DNA from: Pseudotamlana agarivorans
GTDB taxonomy: Bacteria; Bacteroidota; Bacteroidia; Flavobacteriales; Flavobacteriaceae
Length of the DNA stretch: 64,000 bases
Assembly (NCBI RefSeq): GCF_018860245.1
Contig: NZ_JAHKPD010000001.1
Location: forward strand, 45,420-109,419
Reading direction: 5' to 3'
A model generated the notes under the pieces. The model ran no database searches and was not told where the DNA came from. It saw only the letters and a list, made by a program, of their open reading frames with translations. Each line of letters starts with the position of its first letter. The stretch's first letter is position 1. Below, in pieces: positions 44,719 to 53,038 of this stretch. A program made the position numbers and the translations under genes.

Positions 44719-45480
44719 CTATTCTTCTTTAACTTCTGAATAAATAGAACTTAATACCGCGCGTTCTCTCACAACATCACCAATAACTATAATTGCAGGA
44801 GAAGACAATCCTTTTTCTGCAACAATCTTTTGAATGGTTCCAATGGTTCCAATGCCAACATTTTGATTCTCTCGAGTGCCGTTTTGAATGATAGCTATAG
44901 ATACATCTTGTTTATTTTCAGCAGAAAAAATCTTTACAATTTCGTCTAGCTTACTCATGCCCATTAAAATTACTACCGTTGCCGACGACTTGGCTGCCAG
45001 CGCAACATCACTAGAAATCTGGTGTTTTTTAGTCGTTCCTGTAATCACCCAGAAACTTTCGGAAGCACCGCGTTTTGTTAGCGGTATCCCTTGGTAAGCA
45101 GGCGCAGCAATGGAAGACGATATGCCCGGAACCACAAAGGTTTCTAAACCAAATGGTCTTACATAATCGATCTCCTCGGCACCACGACCAAAAATAAACG
45201 GGTCGCCACCTTTTAAACGAACCACATGTCCTTTTTCTTTCGCTTTAGCAACAATCAAATCATTAATTTGTTCTTGTTGAAAAGCGTAACACCCTTTGCG
45301 TTTTCCCACAAAAATAAGCTCTACATCTTTTGAAGCATATTTAAGAAGTGATTCGTTTATAAGCGCATCGTATAGGATCACATCGGCAGATTCAATCGCT
45401 TTAATTGCTTTAAGCGTAATTAAATCTTCGTCTCCTGGACCTGCGCCTACAACGGTTAATATGGGTGTTTTTACTTTCAT
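44719..45480 (-). CDS. cobA: Uroporphyrinogen-III C-methyltransferase
   Basis: SAM-dependent methylation of uroporphyrinogen III at C2 and C7 to precorrin-2, the first step to sirohaem. The 253-residue protein has the class III methyltransferase signatures VGAGPGDEDLITLKA at the N-terminus, VRLKGGDPFIFGRGAEE, PGISSSIAAPAYQGIPLTKR and VILMGMSKL. It lies 28 bases downstream of the sulfite reductase gene and two bases upstream of the Met8-like gene, so reductase and cofactor are made together. Confidence 0.95.
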   Translation of the reverse strand: MKVKTPILTVVGAGPGDEDLITLKAIKAIESADVILYDALINESLLKYASKDVELIFVGKRKGCYAFQQEQINDLIVAKAKEKGHVVRLKGGDPFIFGRGAEEIDYVRPFGLETFVVPGISSSIAAPAYQGIPLTKRGASESFWVITGTTKKHQISSDVALAAKSSATVVILMGMSKLDEIVKIFSAENKQDVSIAIIQNGTRENQNVGIGTIGTIQKIVAEKGLSSPAIIVIGDVVRERAVLSSIYSEVKEE

Positions 45481-45508
45481 TTATTAAATTTATACTGCTT
45501 TACTTTAG

Positions 45509-47596
45509 TTAAGCAACGGTTTCCGATTCTCTGAAAGCTCTTACCTTTGCTAAAAACACATTGGCATTATCAATATATTTTGTTGCAAACGCTTCCGTTG
45601 GCGCAAATTTATTGATTTGGTAGATTAAATCAGAAAAAGAAGTTCCTAAATTTATTTTCTCTGTTTCCACAAACAAGGCATCAAAATCTTTAATGATCCC
45701 AGCATGCGTATTTGTTTTCTTGTTTTCTGCTAATAATAACGCTTTCGCGGAATTTACTAAAGATTGGTAAGCGAAATAAATAGCTCCAGAATACACTTTG
45801 TTTTCAAAAGATTCTTTAGCATTATCTATTTTTTCTTCACTTTCTAAGAACAAAGTAGCAATTAAATCGATCACAACACCAGCACATTCACCAACTCCAA
45901 TTTCTTTTACATATTCTTCGTTAGTTCCCCAATCGATAAAATCTTCCTGTGTTAAGTTGCTAACATCTTGTAAATCTTGTAAGAAATCGTAGAAATATTT
46001 CTGCCCTTTCTCTTTATAGTAATCTACATAAGATTTTCCACCTGCATTGGCCTCATAATCATTAAGCACACGTCTTAATGCCTCTGGCCCTCTTTTACTA
46101 GGCACTTTCACCACTTTATCGGCGAAAGCTCCGTTTCCATCCCCTATATTACCACCACCTAATAAAACTTGTAATGCTGGTGCAACTAATTTATCTGGCG
46201 TACGAACCGACATCCCTTGGAAACCAATATTTGCCATATTATGTTGTCCACAAGCATTCATACATCCACTAATTTTAATCACTAAATCTTCGTTTTTAAG
46301 ATATTGTGGGTATTCTGCTTTAATCACACGCTCTAACTCATCAGCAATTCCTGTACTACTAGCAATTCCTAAGTTACACGTATCGGTTCCAGGACAAGCA
46401 GTAATATCAACGGCTTTATTATAACCCGCTTCAACAAATCCTAATTTTTCTAATTCTTGGTAAAAAAGTGGTACTAAGTCTTCCTTAACAAAAGGAATTA
46501 CGATATTTTGACGTAACGTTAAACGCACTTCTCCTGCACCGTATTCATCAACTAAATCAGCTAATAAACGAGCTTTATCGGTATAAAAATCACCTAATAA
46601 CACTTTGATTCCAATAGCCACATAACCTTCCTGCTTTTGAGGAATAAGGTTTGTAGATTTCCATAATTCGAAAGCTTCTTGATCTATTATTTCAACTTGT
46701 GGCGCTTCCACCGAAACAGGTTTTGAAGGCACATAAGCATCAGCATCAATAGCTACTGTTTTAAATTCGATTGCTTTTTGTTCTTCAGCAATTAATTCTT
46801 TAAAAGCCTCTAAACCGATATCTTTTAATAAGAATTTCATACGCGCTTTAGCACGACTTTTACGCTCACCATAACGATCGAAAACTCTTAAAACACCTTC
46901 CATGATTGGAATGATTTTATCGGTTTCAACAAAATCAAACAATACATCGGCATGACGAGGCTGGGAACCTAATCCTCCAGCAACAACAACTTTAAATCCG
47001 CGTACCCCATTTTGCTCTTTGGCGATATAACCAATATCATGTAAGTAAGATAATCCCGTATCTTCATCGGTAGAAGAGAAAGATACTTTAAACTTACGTC
47101 CCATTTCTTGACAAATTGGGTTACGTAAAAAGAATTTATACAGGGCATCTGCGTAAGGAGACACATCAAAAGGTTCGTTTACATCGATACCTGCAGTTTC
47201 AGAAGCCGTTACGTTTCTTACCACGTTACCACAAGCTTCACGCACAGTTACCTCATCTTTTTCAAGTTCTGCCCATAATTCTGGAGTTCTATTCAAATCC
47301 ACATAGTGAATTTGGATATCTTGACGTGTGGTAATATGTAAGCGACCACGAGAATACTCATCGGATACTTCAGAAATTCGACGTAATTGATTACTTTTTA
47401 ATTTTCCGTAAGGAATTTTAATACGAATCATTTGCACGCCTTCTTGACGCTGACCGTAAACCCCACGAGCTAAACGGAGACTTCTAAATTTTTCCTCATC
47501 AATTTTACCATTGTTAAAAAGCTCAATTTTATTCGCTAATTCAATGATATCCCTTTCTACAACTGGATTCTCTATTTCTGATCTAAATGTTTGCAT
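45509..47596 (-). CDS. Sirohaem-dependent sulfite (nitrite) reductase with C-terminal HEPN-like domain
   Basis: A 695-residue protein. Residues ~1-560 are a ferredoxin-type sulfite/nitrite reductase: two ferredoxin-like half domains, with the 4Fe-4S/sirohaem ligands CPGTDTC and GCMNAC. The six-electron reduction of sulfite to sulfide is inferred from the surrounding sulfate genes. Residues ~575-690 are an added helical domain resembling HEPN (IDNAKESFENKVYSGAIYFA, then VNSAKALLL); the RNase motif RxxxxH typical of toxin HEPN proteins is not seen. The gene is followed by the sirohaem synthesis genes and preceded by a repeat-filled gap of 236 bases to cysN. Confidence 0.9.
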   Translation of the reverse strand: MQTFRSEIENPVVERDIIELANKIELFNNGKIDEEKFRSLRLARGVYGQRQEGVQMIRIKIPYGKLKSNQLRRISEVSDEYSRGRLHITTRQDIQIHYVDLNRTPELWAELEKDEVTVREACGNVVRNVTASETAGIDVNEPFDVSPYADALYKFFLRNPICQEMGRKFKVSFSSTDEDTGLSYLHDIGYIAKEQNGVRGFKVVVAGGLGSQPRHADVLFDFVETDKIIPIMEGVLRVFDRYGERKSRAKARMKFLLKDIGLEAFKELIAEEQKAIEFKTVAIDADAYVPSKPVSVEAPQVEIIDQEAFELWKSTNLIPQKQEGYVAIGIKVLLGDFYTDKARLLADLVDEYGAGEVRLTLRQNIVIPFVKEDLVPLFYQELEKLGFVEAGYNKAVDITACPGTDTCNLGIASSTGIADELERVIKAEYPQYLKNEDLVIKISGCMNACGQHNMANIGFQGMSVRTPDKLVAPALQVLLGGGNIGDGNGAFADKVVKVPSKRGPEALRRVLNDYEANAGGKSYVDYYKEKGQKYFYDFLQDLQDVSNLTQEDFIDWGTNEEYVKEIGVGECAGVVIDLIATLFLESEEKIDNAKESFENKVYSGAIYFAYQSLVNSAKALLLAENKKTNTHAGIIKDFDALFVETEKINLGTSFSDLIYQINKFAPTEAFATKYIDNANVFLAKVRAFRESETVA

Positions 47597-47598
47597 GA

Positions 47599-47658
47599 TA
47601 TGCCCCTCCTAACCTCCCCGAAAGGGGAGGAATTCTTACTCGGGTAGTGCAAGAATTT
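47599..47658. repeat. GC-rich hairpin repeat, copy 3
   Basis: A perfect 7-bp stem (cctcccc, GAAA loop, ggggagg), then aattcttactcggg, then aagaatttt. The same order of blocks as at 36397-36449. Confidence 0.8.
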
Positions 47659-47666
47659 TGTTGTTA

Positions 47667-47723
47667 AATGCGCCTCCTAATCTCCCCATAGTGGAGAAAT
47701 TATTACTCAAGAGGAGCAAACTC
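47667..47723. repeat. GC-rich hairpin repeat, copy 4 (degenerate)
   Basis: Reads gcctcctaatctcccc, a weak ctcc/ggag stem, then aattattactc, parallel to the copy directly to its left and in the same orientation. Direct tandem duplication with decay is likely. Confidence 0.65.
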
Positions 47724-47788
47724 GTTTTATTTTTCAACAATTCACAAAATTTAAAACTTTGTGAAACTGTTTGGTTTTTTTTTCGCAA

Positions 47789-47822
47789 CCTAGCTAATTC
47801 CCCCTATGGGGGCTAGGGGGCC
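47789..47822. repeat. GC-rich hairpin repeat, copy 5 (inverted)
   Basis: A ccccctatggggg hairpin followed by ctagggggcc, the inverted form of the gccccnccta end of the copies to its left; it stops 10 bases before the cysN stop codon. Confidence 0.65.
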
Positions 47823-47832
47823 TCGCTTCTTT

Positions 47833-49080
47833 CTACTGGATAAATCCAGCTCCTACCGTATTATTCGATTGTGGGTCGATTAAAATAAACGAACCATTTG
47901 TTCTGTGATTTTTAAACTGATCGTAAAAAATTGGTTTGTTTAATTTAAAGGTTACCGAAGCAATATCGTTTACACCTAAAGATGTAGCACCCTCTTCGAT
48001 TCCAGAATAATCTGGATGTATTTTATGGTTTATTTTATCAACTTTAGCCAATACTTTGTTTACACCGTGTTGCACTAAGTATTTACCTCCTGTTGTTAAA
48101 TTAGAAGCATCCATCCAACAAACATTAGCGGTAAATTGCTTTTCAATAGTTGGAAGATCATCTGCTTTAACAATCATATCGCCACGACTTACATTGATAT
48201 CATTTTCTAAAGTAATGGTTACCGATGAACGTCTTGAAGCGGTTTCATACTTCTCGTCGTAGAAATAAATATCTTTAATCTTCGATTTTGTTTGAGACGG
48301 TAAAACAACAATATCATCACCTACACTTAGGTTTCCACCGTAAACTTTTCCGGCGTAGCCTCTAAAATCGTGAAATTCTTCCGTTTTAGGACGTACCACA
48401 TACTGCACAGGGAAACGCGGTGTACCTACGTTAAAAATATCCGATTTATCCAATTCTTCTAAATGCTCTAATAAGGTTTGTCCTTTATACCAAGACATTT
48501 TATCTGTCTTGTTTACCACATTATCACCTTTTAAGGCACTTACAGGAATGAATGTGATGTTTTGATCTTGGTAATCTCTCTTACCCATTAATTCTGAAAA
48601 ATCTTCTTTGATTTTATTATAAGTTTCTTCAGAATAATCCACTAAATCCATTTTGTTAATCGCAACCACAACATCTTTAATTCGTAATAAATTATTGATG
48701 AAAAAATGACGATTTGTTTGCTCAATCACCCCTTTTCTAGCATCAATTAAGATGATAGAAGCCTGTGATGTTGAAGCTCCAGTTACCATGTTACGCGTAT
48801 ATTCTACGTGGCCTGGTGTGTCGGCGATGATGTAACTTTTCTTTTTAGTAGAAAAATAAATATGCGCCACATCAATGGTGATTCCTTGTTCTCTTTCTGC
48901 AACTAAACCATCGGTAGCTAACGAAAAATCTAAGTAATCATAACCACGTTGCTTACTTGTTTTCTCAATGGCTTCTAACTTATCTGTTGTCAATGATTTT
49001 GTATCGTAAAGAATACGTCCGATTAACGTACTTTTTCCATCATCTACACTTCCTGCTGTTGCAATTTTTAATACTTCCAT
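47833..49080 (-). CDS. cysN: Sulfate adenylyltransferase subunit 1 (GTPase CysN)
   Basis: The GTPase subunit of ATP sulfurylase, driving formation of adenylylsulfate. The 415-residue protein is EF-Tu-like: GSVDDGKSTL (G1), the EREQGITIDVAH switch, DTPGH (G3) and NKMD (G4), then two beta-barrel domains. It has no fused APS kinase (CysC) domain, unlike many CysNC proteins. It follows cysD, separated by 114 AT-rich bases with simple repeats. A GC-rich hairpin repeat lies just after its stop. Confidence 0.95.
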   Translation of the reverse strand: MEVLKIATAGSVDDGKSTLIGRILYDTKSLTTDKLEAIEKTSKQRGYDYLDFSLATDGLVAEREQGITIDVAHIYFSTKKKSYIIADTPGHVEYTRNMVTGASTSQASIILIDARKGVIEQTNRHFFINNLLRIKDVVVAINKMDLVDYSEETYNKIKEDFSELMGKRDYQDQNITFIPVSALKGDNVVNKTDKMSWYKGQTLLEHLEELDKSDIFNVGTPRFPVQYVVRPKTEEFHDFRGYAGKVYGGNLSVGDDIVVLPSQTKSKIKDIYFYDEKYETASRRSSVTITLENDINVSRGDMIVKADDLPTIEKQFTANVCWMDASNLTTGGKYLVQHGVNKVLAKVDKINHKIHPDYSGIEEGATSLGVNDIASVTFKLNKPIFYDQFKNHRTNGSFILIDPQSNNTVGAGFIQ

Positions 49081-49173
49081 TTTATTTTTTGCTTTATGCT
49101 ATAAGCTTTACGCCTTAAGCAATCTGAACTTTATTTTTTTTAGCGTTAAGCATATAGCTTAAGGCTTAGAGCG

Positions 49174-49195
49174 AAAATTTTCTTAAGAAAATTTT
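49174..49195. repeat. Perfect 22-base palindrome at the cysD stop
   Basis: Arms aaaattttc / gaaaatttt around ttaa, ending on the first base of the cysD stop codon (49195-49197). To its left, 49090-49172 holds imperfect repeats of a gcttatagcttaaagc-like word. Possible hairpin or dispersed element; AT richness limits its significance. Confidence 0.6.
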
Positions 49196-50100
49196 TAGAA
49201 ATACCCTTGTTGTTTACGTTTTTCCATGGCTGCTTCCGAACGTTTATCATCGATACGTGCACCACGTTCTGATATTGTTGAATCTCTAATTTCTTCTACA
49301 ACTTTAGAAATTGAAACAGCATCAGATAAAACGGCTGCTGTACAACTCATATCACCAACGGTTCTAAAACGTACCATCTCTTCAATCACTTGCTCATTTT
49401 CGTCTCTATAAACAACATCATCTTCCGCAGACCAAATCATACCGTCTCTTAAGAATACTTTACGTTTGTGAGCGAAATAGATTGAAGGAATTTCAATATT
49501 TTCTTGTTCGATATACGACCACACATCTAGTTCTGTCCAGTTTGAAATAGGGAACACACGTACATTCTGACCGTGCTCAATATCGCCATTCAACATATCG
49601 AATAATTCAGGACGTTGGTTCTTTTCATCCCATTGTCCGAAATCATCACGAACAGAAAAAATACGTTCTTTAGCTCTTGCTTTTTCTTCATCACGACGCG
49701 CACCACCAATACAAGCATCAAACTTGAACTCTTCGATGGCATCTAAAAGTGTGGTGGTTTGCAACATATTTCTACTTGCATAACGTCCAGATTCTTCTTT
49801 CACTTTACCTTCATCAATAGAATCCTGAACATTTCTCACGATCAATTCTAAACCTAATTCTTCACATAAACGGTCTCTAAACTCAATCGTTTCTGGAAAA
49901 TTATGCCCCGTATCGATATGCATTAATGGAAAAGGAATTTTTGCAGGATAAAAGGCTTTTACCGCTAGACGTACTAACGTGATAGAATCTTTTCCTCCTG
50001 AAAATAATAACACAGGTTTTTCAAACTGTGCCGCTACTTCTCTCATAATATATATCGCTTCGTTTTCTAGCGAGTTAATATTGGATGTGTCTTTTTTCAT
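49195..50100 (-). CDS. cysD: Sulfate adenylyltransferase subunit 2 (CysD)
   Basis: The catalytic subunit of bacterial ATP sulfurylase, an ATP-pyrophosphatase of 301 residues. The PP-loop is LLFSGGKDSITLVRL; HIDTGHNFPETIEFRD and ACIGGARRDEEKARAKER are typical substrate-binding segments. It works as a heterodimer with CysN, encoded next. It follows cysH, with a 91-base gap. Confidence 0.96.
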   Translation of the reverse strand: MKKDTSNINSLENEAIYIMREVAAQFEKPVLLFSGGKDSITLVRLAVKAFYPAKIPFPLMHIDTGHNFPETIEFRDRLCEELGLELIVRNVQDSIDEGKVKEESGRYASRNMLQTTTLLDAIEEFKFDACIGGARRDEEKARAKERIFSVRDDFGQWDEKNQRPELFDMLNGDIEHGQNVRVFPISNWTELDVWSYIEQENIEIPSIYFAHKRKVFLRDGMIWSAEDDVVYRDENEQVIEEMVRFRTVGDMSCTAAVLSDAVSISKVVEEIRDSTISERGARIDDKRSEAAMEKRKQQGYF

Positions 50101-50191
50101 AATTTTTTATGATTATTGGTTGTGGTTTTTAGTTGATGGTTTTTCTTAATTACTACAACATTAAACTTTTAACCTTAAACTTTAAACTGCT

Positions 50192-50812
50192 TTAAGCGTG
50201 TAATCCACACTCTCTATTTTCTAATGCTTTTGTTGGGTCGAAATATTTAAATTCGTTTGGCAAGTTATTTTGCGATAAATATCCATCTAATTTTTCATCA
50301 GACCAAAAGTAAAACGGACTAACCTTTAAAACGCCATCTTTACTTAAACTAAAAATCCCAATACTATTTCTAAAGGCTGTTTGCCCTTGACGTAAGTTTG
50401 TAAACCACACTTTTGGCTTGTGTTCTGCCATAGCCCTAGTAAAAGGCTCTAGCTTTACTTGCTCTGTAAACAAAGCATGCTCCGGAGCATCAACCGTTGG
50501 AATTCCCATAACCACATCGCGATGTGCCGATGTTTGTTTAGGCACATACAAAAACACATTTAAAGCTAAATCTTTAATCACTTGCTCTGCATGTCTATAG
50601 GTTTGAGGCGTATTATATCCTGTATCACACCAGATTACAGGAGTTTCAGACTCTACTGCATTTACAGCATGTAAAATAACAGCTTCGTACGGTCTGAAAT
50701 TTGTTGTAACAACGGCTTCCTTACTAAGTTCAAGCGCTTTTTTTATGATATCGGCTGGTGCCGCATCCTTGAACGCCTTGTTTAATTCCTCTATTTGATT
50801 TTCTGTAAACAT
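50192..50812 (-). CDS. cysH: Phosphoadenylyl-/adenylyl-sulfate reductase (CysH family)
   Basis: A 206-residue reductase of activated sulfate to sulfite. Core residues include the C-terminal redox motif ECGLH, which carries the catalytic Cys, and WFTNLRQGQTAFR, which contacts the substrate sulfate. The 4Fe-4S ligands (CC...CxxC) of adenylylsulfate reductases are absent: apart from the C-terminal Cys, only one other Cys is visible. By family rules that predicts a PAPS reductase, yet no APS kinase gene is in the window. It starts the sulfate activation series and follows the DUF2061 gene by 10 bases. Confidence 0.85.
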   Translation of the reverse strand: MFTENQIEELNKAFKDAAPADIIKKALELSKEAVVTTNFRPYEAVILHAVNAVESETPVIWCDTGYNTPQTYRHAEQVIKDLALNVFLYVPKQTSAHRDVVMGIPTVDAPEHALFTEQVKLEPFTRAMAEHKPKVWFTNLRQGQTAFRNSIGIFSLSKDGVLKVSPFYFWSDEKLDGYLSQNNLPNEFKYFDPTKALENRECGLHA

Positions 50813-50822
50813 AATTCTTTAT

Positions 50823-51080
50823 TTATTTTCCCCACTTAATAGAATTCCATGCACGTTCGTGGAAAAAGTATAACACCATTTTTGTTACTAATTCGATAGA
50901 ACCTATTGAAAAAGCTAAGGTTAATTCTCCGGTTACTAACCAAGAAATTAATATCGTATCTAACGTACCGATAGTTCTCCAACTAAGTGATTTTACAACA
51001 CTTCTAATTGGCTTTTCAGTTGCACTATCCTCTTTATATGTAGACTTCTCTTTATTTTTAATTAACATCTGCGCAATCAT
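50823..51080 (-). CDS. DUF2061 membrane protein
   Basis: An 85-residue protein with a polar N-terminus and two hydrophobic segments (TLDTILISWLVTGELTLAFSIG and the following VTKMVLYFFHE, counted here as short helices). SLSWRTIGTLDT and HERAWN are DUF2061 hallmarks. Function unknown. As the first gene of the sulfate reduction series in front of cysH, and immediately behind a promoter with an operator-like dyad, it may help in sulfate uptake or assimilation; this is inference. Confidence 0.85.
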   Translation of the reverse strand: MIAQMLIKNKEKSTYKEDSATEKPIRSVVKSLSWRTIGTLDTILISWLVTGELTLAFSIGSIELVTKMVLYFFHERAWNSIKWGK

Positions 51081-51101
51081 TTGTTGACGTTTTATATTAA
51101 T

Positions 51102-51118
51102 CCTATCAATTTAGTAGG
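51102..51118. promoter_or_regulatory. Candidate Rrf2 operator: dyad over the sulfur operon start site
   Basis: CCTATCAATTTAGTAGG: arms CCTA / TAGG at the ends of a 17-base partial dyad, within a longer quasi-symmetric ttaatcc..ggatta context. It lies just downstream of the -7 box and 22 bases before the DUF2061 ATG, a position suited to repression. The neighbouring gene encodes an Rrf2 regulator. Confidence 0.55.
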
Positions 51119-51123
51119 GATTA

Positions 51124-51131
51124 CAAAAGTA
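51124..51131 (-). promoter_or_regulatory. Predicted -7 box of the DUF2061-cysHDN operon
   Basis: TACTTTTG on the minus strand fits TAnnTTTG exactly. The expected start site (~51117) falls inside the dyad at 51102-51118. No clear TTG is seen at -33. Confidence 0.55.
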
Positions 51132-51241
51132 ATACATTTTATAACATATAAAAGTAATTCTCGAACTTTTTAGAATTTTAGAATATTTTTCAGGCTAAGG
51201 TTTTATTTCTTTAAGAAAAGTGTAGATAATTTAAGAATTTC

Positions 51242-51661
51242 TTATTCACCTGTATGAGACAAATCGGCCAATGTCGTATTTCTGAACACTTTAAGCGTAC
51301 TATCACGTACCTGAAGCATCAACTTATTGACACTACATAAATCTTCATCTACACAGTCGTCGCACTTTTCGTAGTAGTTCAAACTTACGCAGGGTACCAT
51401 GGCAATGGGCCCTTCTAAAACACGCATAACATCGGTCATTAAAATTTCCGAAGGTTCCTCTCTTAAATAATAACCACCATGCTTTCCTTTTTTAGAACCC
51501 AAGATTCCCGATTTTCTTAAAGTTAGCAGGATACTTTCTAGAAATTTCTGCGGAATTTGTTCTTGTTTAGCAATTTCGGCAACTTGTAAAGGCATATCTC
51601 CTTCACTTCGAGCAATAAAGGTAAGGGCCTTTAATCCGTATTTTGTTTTCTTAGATAACAT
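51242..51661 (-). CDS. Rrf2-family transcriptional regulator
   Basis: A 139-residue winged-helix regulator: YGLKALTFIA at residues 8-17, the recognition-helix region QEQIPQKFLESILLTLR (33-49), and the wing GSKKGKHGGYYL (55-66). Cys91, Cys100, Cys103 and Cys109 form a cluster like the Fe-S ligands of IscR (C92, C98, C104). Rrf2 proteins sense Fe-S state or cysteine-pathway signals (IscR, CymR). Located just upstream of the sulfate assimilation genes in the same direction, it probably controls them and itself. The exact effector is unknown. Confidence 0.9.
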   Translation of the reverse strand: MLSKKTKYGLKALTFIARSEGDMPLQVAEIAKQEQIPQKFLESILLTLRKSGILGSKKGKHGGYYLREEPSEILMTDVMRVLEGPIAMVPCVSLNYYEKCDDCVDEDLCSVNKLMLQVRDSTLKVFRNTTLADLSHTGE

Positions 51662-51697
51662 CCTGCTAATATAGATATTTTATTACAGCCTTAAAAT

Positions 51698-51731
51698 AAA
51701 AAAACACCATAGAATAATAGTCTATAGTGTT
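51698..51731 (-). terminator. Intrinsic terminator after the alginate lyase gene
   Basis: On the minus strand an 11-base stem with one mismatch (AACACTATAGA / TCTATGGTGTT) is followed by seven U residues. It separates the alginate lyase from the Rrf2 gene. Confidence 0.8.
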
Positions 51732-51798
51732 TTAGTATGCTTTAACTTGGTTGTATAAATATGAGTATATAAACTCATTTACTATACTGTTTTTAAAC

Positions 51799-52818
51799 CT
51801 AATACGTTGTATGCGATTTTTCTAATGCATAAAAAGTAGCTTGTACATAATCATCAGCATCACCCGTGTTATTTTGATTATAAACACCAGCTTTAAAATA
51901 CATATATTGTCCAGAAACGTTAAAACCACTGCTTTTCATATTTACAGTTTTATATACGTCTGGCTTCCCTTCTCTTGAAATCGTAACGGTTAAAGCGTCA
52001 CCTGTAACCTTAATGGCATAACTAAATTTCTCACCTAATGCAATGCCATCAGTAGGGTTGGAAGCACTATTACTTCGAGAACCAATCATTTCATGCCATT
52101 GCTCATCACCGTTACCGTCGGTAGGTTCGTGAGCAAAATAGATAGATCCTAAGTCGTTATTTTTTAATTTTCTGTAGTAAATACGAACAGGCTCATCATC
52201 ATTAGCATGAATTTGCCCTACAATAACACGACCAATATGACTATTACTCCCTGTTGTTGTTACATGGTTTACAGCCAATGTTGCGGTCATTTCACCATCA
52301 TATCCAAAGGCTGCTTTTTTATCAGCTTCTGGGGCAGTACCGAAAACCCAATTGTTTTTATTAACACCCTGCGTTTTAATACTGGTATTCGTCCCCCTAA
52401 GCATTTCTCGTAATTCAACACGAGTATACGAAGTGTTTACAGAGGTTTTAAAACCATCATTAGGACATTTAAAAACCATACCGCCATCTGCTGCAGTGTA
52501 AAAATACTCATCATGCTCATAACCTGCATTTATTTCAGCCACCGTTTTTGTAAGCGCTGTACCTTTTCCACTATTCACTGGAATACTCAAATTCCAAGTT
52601 GATAAATCAAAATTTTCAGAAGGTGCTCTATTTGGATCAAGTTCTCCATCGTTATCCTCTTCAGGTTCTGGTTCAGGCTCAGGCTCAGGTTCCTTATCTT
52701 CCTCTGGCTCGGTAGGTGTTTCCTGCTCAACCTCTTCAAAATCATCACTTGGACTACTGCAATTATATACTGCAAAACCTAATAATAGAACAATAAACAA
52801 ATAAGGTAATCTCTTCAT
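51799..52818 (-). CDS. Polysaccharide lyase family 7 alginate lyase, surface lipoprotein
   Basis: A 339-residue exported lyase. A signal peptide ends at lipidation Cys20, then an acidic Glu/Pro linker (residues ~28-62, with an EPEPEPEPE repeat) carries the catalytic jelly roll away from the membrane. The PL7 motifs are all present: R133-V-E135-L136, Q202-I203-H204 and YFKAGVYNQ at 307-315. In this family QIH usually goes with preference for guluronate-containing alginate, QVH for polymannuronate. It cleaves alginate by beta-elimination at the cell surface. No SusC/SusD pair or other CAZyme is close by, so it is a lone enzyme; it sits between sulfur genes. Confidence 0.93.
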   Translation of the reverse strand: MKRLPYLFIVLLLGFAVYNCSSPSDDFEEVEQETPTEPEEDKEPEPEPEPEPEEDNDGELDPNRAPSENFDLSTWNLSIPVNSGKGTALTKTVAEINAGYEHDEYFYTAADGGMVFKCPNDGFKTSVNTSYTRVELREMLRGTNTSIKTQGVNKNNWVFGTAPEADKKAAFGYDGEMTATLAVNHVTTTGSNSHIGRVIVGQIHANDDEPVRIYYRKLKNNDLGSIYFAHEPTDGNGDEQWHEMIGSRSNSASNPTDGIALGEKFSYAIKVTGDALTVTISREGKPDVYKTVNMKSSGFNVSGQYMYFKAGVYNQNNTGDADDYVQATFYALEKSHTTY

Positions 52819-52979
52819 ATCAGTACGCTTTTTTAAATAAAATTAAAGCACTGCAAAGGTACTTATAATTGGTTAACCAATTTGCAAATATTCTGTTAAA
52901 TCTTAATACAGGGAGGTTGCAAGCCCGTCACCCTCAATAACAACACCTAAATATTCAGCAACCATTCTAATTTAATTCT

Positions 52980-53013
52980 AAAAAAAATGCCTCCACAATC
53001 ATGTAAAGGCATT
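52980..53013 (-). terminator. Intrinsic terminator after metZ
   Basis: Perfect 7-bp stem (AATGCCT / AGGCATT) with a 14-base loop, followed on the minus strand by eight U residues, 26 bases beyond the metZ stop. Confidence 0.82.
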
Positions 53014-53038
53014 TCATTTATATTTAATAGGTTTTTGC

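Noticed and set aside
50101..50191. T-box or other riboswitch between cysH and cysD
   Set aside because: The gap is low-complexity AT-rich sequence with no conserved aptamer motif or terminator.
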